Positions 61,363 to 64,000 of a DNA stretch of 64,000 nt are shown here, piece by piece; position 1 is the first letter of the stretch, and every line of letters starts with the position of its first letter. The DNA lies in NCBI GenBank assembly GCA_003116975.1, contig BGKB01000021.1:248001-312000 (forward strand), read 5' to 3'. The translations under genes and the position numbers were made by a program. This DNA comes from Aurantiochytrium sp. KH105 (lineage: Eukaryota; Sar; Bigyra; Thraustochytrida; Thraustochytriidae). The notes beneath the pieces were generated by a model. The model ran no database searches. It worked only from the letters and a program-made list of their open reading frames with translations, and was not told where the DNA came from.

Positions 61363-64000
61363 ATGTGCTCCATCTTGGCGCGTGGTGACGGCCAGGCAGG
61401 GGCGGGTCAGGGCATGTTCATTATTCCGAGACGTGCGGCCCCCGCGCAAACGGTCCAAGCGCGCGCGCGCGCGGACGAAGGCCGGGCGCGGCGCGGACGA
61501 AGGCCTCCCGCCACGATGCGCACCAACCTCCCCGTGACGGCGACGCGACTGGCGTCCAGAAAAGCCTCCGTCGTCACGACGTCGCGGGCGGCGCCGACGA
61601 CGACGACGAGGAGGACGACGAGGAGGACAGCGGCGACGAAATGGACAGCAGAGCCAGCGACGCCATGGAGATCTATGGCCGGGGGGGCAGCTGCAAGGAC
61701 GTGTGGTCTTTGGAACAGGACTCAATCTCTACGCCCATACGGTATGCCTTTGGTGAGAAATCCGACCTCGTCATGGAATCTCCTCGGTGCTCGAGCAGCT
61801 TCGACATCGCGGACCACGCCAACCAAGGACAAGGACAAGGACGCCGCATCCGATCCAAAAACGACAGAAGGAGCAAAAGATAACGAAAAGGAGAGAGAGC
61901 AAAACATGGCGGCATTACGCCGCATCCTCGGCATGGCTGCGCCCGAGTCGCGGCTCATCGGCGCCTCGATGGGAACGCAAGTGATAACGAGCTCAATTTC
62001 ACTCGTCTTTCCTGCAGCAATTGGCCGCATCCTTGACCTTTCCTTAAGTGACTCCACGGGGCTTTCGCCAACGCTTGTTGCCGGTACGCTCACAGGTCTA
62101 TTCATCTTCCAGGGCGCTCTCATTGTCGGTCGTACGGCGATGCTCAACGTTGCAGGAGAGCGTCTCATCGCGCGGTTCAGAAAGCAACTCTTTGCAAGCA
62201 TCCTTGCGCAGGACCTTCATTTCTTTGACCGCAGCCGTACGGGCGAACTCATCAACCGGCTGTCCACCGATACGCAACTAGTGCAAAAGTCGGTGACAGG
62301 GAATTTGGTTTCCGGCTTGCGGAGCTCCTTTATGGTCGTTGGCGGAACGATGATGCTATTTTACACTTCACCCACGCTCGCACTGGTATCTCTTAGTGTC
62401 ATTCCCCCCGTGGGTTTGGCGGCTCGCTACTTTGGTCGCTACCTCAAGGGTCGCCAGGCCAAGGTCCAAGACGCTCTTGCGGAGACCTCGACGGTGGCCG
62501 AAGAAGTCATTGCCAATATTCGCACTGTGCGGCAGTTCGCTAGCGAACCTCTCGAAGTGGCCAAATACAACGCACGCATCGACACGGCCTATCGCCGTGC
62601 CTGCGAGGTCGGCCTAGCGTCCGCCTGGTTCGACGGCTCTGTGCACCTTGCGGCTAACTTCAGTCTCGTCGCAGTTCTCACCTTTGGTGGCTCTCAGGTT
62701 ATGAGCGGCCAGCTCACTGCAGGTGCGCTTACCTCGTTTCTCATGTATAGTCTTTATGTGGGTTTCAACATTACCAACTTGTCGTCCGTGTACTCGGATC
62801 TCATGCGCGGTGTTGGTGCTTCGTCGCGCATTTTTGGTATTATTGATCGCGTACCGCAAATGCCCTCGTCCATCACATCGGCGCGCGCTAGCCGCGCTGG
62901 CGCGACGACAGACCCGAGCACGCTCCCGCCCTCGGTCCTGCACTCGATCTACTCGTTACTGGACGCTGACGAGGACCCGTCGCAAAAGAAACACCCAATC
63001 GGTGCCGACTTTTTTGGCATTGTGCAAGAAGAGAGGGACCGTCACATTACTCCGCCAGGCACAAGTGTTCTCGCTCGTTCCGGTTACGACGAGCTTGCAG
63101 ATCAAATTGGTGCCACACTCGAAACGCCACCCATCAAGGGCGAGATTGAGCTGCGCGACGTCTCGTTCGCTTATCCGCTGCGATCGGAGTCGCCCATTCT
63201 TCAAAATCTCAACTTGAGGCTTGAACGCGGTTCGATGATGGCCCTTGTCGGTTCGAGCGGCAGCGGTAAGAGCACGATTGGTGCAATGCTGATGCGCATG
63301 TATGACCCGCAGCAAGGCGTCGTCCTTATTGACGGCGTGGACATCCGGCGCATCGACCCGCACTGGCTCCGAAAGCACATTGGCGTTGTTGCCCAAGAGC
63401 CTGTTCTTTTTTCGGGCACGATTGAGGAAAATATTCGCTACGGTAACATGGACGCCTCCATGGACCAGGTGTACAACGCGGCGCGCGCCGCGCGCGCTCT
63501 TGACTTCATCGAGGGATTTCCCAATGGATTCAACACACGCGTTGGGGAGCGTGGCGTGCAGCTGTCTGGCGGTCAGAAGCAGCGCGTGGCGATTGCACGA
63601 GCCATTCTCAAGGATCCGCCCATTGTCATTCTCGATGAGGCCACCTCTGCTCTTGACGCAGAAAGCGAGTTTCAAGTTCAACAAGCCATTGAGGAGATGA
63701 TGAAGGGTCGCTCTGTTGTAAGCATCGCACACAGATTGAGCACGTAAGTTTTTCTTGCTTTCGAAATATGGCGACCGACAGATGAGAATGTCGACGCCAC
63801 GCATTGAGACCGAGTCAGAGGCAGAGCTAGAGATGGGGAAAGTGAAAAAGGGCAAGAGACTAACGATGCGAATTCATATAGCATGCGCGCCGCCGATACG
63901 ATCGCGGTACTCGAACAGGGCCGGATTGCCGAGCAAGGTTCTTTTGACGAACTTATGCAAAAGGGCAGCGCGCTTCAAAATCTCGTCAAGCGACAGCTTT
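61363..64000 (+). CDS. Mitochondrial-type half ABC transporter (ABCB10/MDL-like), 3' end outside window
   Basis: Half transporter with one membrane domain and one ATPase domain; such proteins dimerise in the mitochondrial inner membrane. The coding parts are 61,363-63,743 and 63,882 to the edge. After a Ser/Thr/Arg-rich start, which could be a mitochondrial presequence, the membrane domain runs about residues 190-505, with the family stretch SRTGELINRLSTDTQLVQKSVTGNL. About 70-85 extra residues follow (near 506-590), and then the ATPase domain: Walker A GSSGSGKST near 629, Q-loop VVAQEPVLF, signature LSGGQ near 734, Walker B VILDEATSALD near 754, and H-loop SIAHRLST. After splicing the reading continues MRAADTIAVLEQGRIAEQGSF, as expected. 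The start is uncertain: ATGs at 61,363, 61,516 (ccacgATGc) and 61,744 (MPLVRNPTSSWNLLGARAA, presequence-like) are all possible. Confidence 0.88.
63744..63881 (+). other. Spliceosomal intron in the ABC transporter gene
   Basis: A 138-base GT-AG intron. It starts GTAAGT inside the Thr codon of HRLST and ends TATAG before CATGCGCGCC. CTAAC at 63,860-63,864, 17 bases before the AG, is a good branch-point candidate. Unspliced, the frame meets TAA at once; spliced, it continues with the standard D/H-loop and final strand of an ABC ATPase. It is the only intron I can demonstrate in the window. Confidence 0.9.

Noticed and set aside
1-64000. tRNA, rRNA, CRISPR or virus-like element
   Set aside because: I looked for tRNA T-loop GGTTCGA-type signals with acceptor pairing, rRNA-like blocks, spaced identical repeats, and reverse transcriptase, integrase, capsid or long terminal repeats; none was convincing. 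A tRNA-scan and repeat library search would be decisive.

Overview
The window looks like a chromosome segment of a gene-dense, GC-rich eukaryotic microbe with very few introns. The best guess is a thraustochytrid or other labyrinthulomycete stramenopile; that is an inference from gene style, not proven here. Evidence for a eukaryote: a splicing factor (PRPF6), the TRRAP/Tra1 scaffold of histone acetyltransferase complexes, DDB1, a K+-dependent Na+/Ca2+ exchanger, MAP and AGC kinases, and one clear GT-AG intron with a branch-point-like CTAAC. DRC11/IQCA1 and an ERK7/MAPK15-like kinase point to a flagellated life stage. Nearly every gene is one long uninterrupted frame, including the 17 kb TRRAP frame.

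Layout: a PKG-like kinase (+, frame open to the left edge) converges on PRPF6 (-). PRPF6 shares a 1.3 kb divergent promoter with a GNAT acetyltransferase (+). From about 6.3 to 13.9 kb lies an apparently AT-richer accessory island. It holds two tandem paralogues of an unrecognised multi-pass membrane protein, and between them a decayed piggyBac-like DNA transposon (10,031-11,754) with inverted ends, paired subterminal palindromes and flanking ATAT. Then come an ankyrin-SAM protein (+), DRC11/IQCA1 (-), DDB1 (+), a CHY/RING ubiquitin ligase of the RCHY1/PIRH2 type (-), an ERK7-like kinase (+), giant TRRAP/Tra1 (-), a double-PH, double-filamin-repeat protein (-), an NCKX exchanger (+), a catalase (-), and a mitochondrial-type half ABC transporter of the ABCB10 type (+) that runs off the right edge after its intron.

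The 3.6 kb between catalase and the ABC gene holds an unrecognised 175-residue minus-strand frame. Its last 31 codons, including the stop, occur a second time just downstream with mostly silent or conservative differences.

Divergent promoters here are long (1.3-3.6 kb), GC-rich and carry tetra- or pentanucleotide microsatellites; convergent 3' gaps are short and mostly plain. Functional links are loose: chromatin, repair and ubiquitin (TRRAP, DDB1, RCHY1), splicing (PRPF6), flagellum (DRC11, ERK7), calcium and cyclic-nucleotide type signalling (NCKX, PKG-like), and redox and mitochondrial defence (catalase, ABCB10). No operon logic is expected or seen. I found no rRNA, tRNA, CRISPR array or virus-like element.
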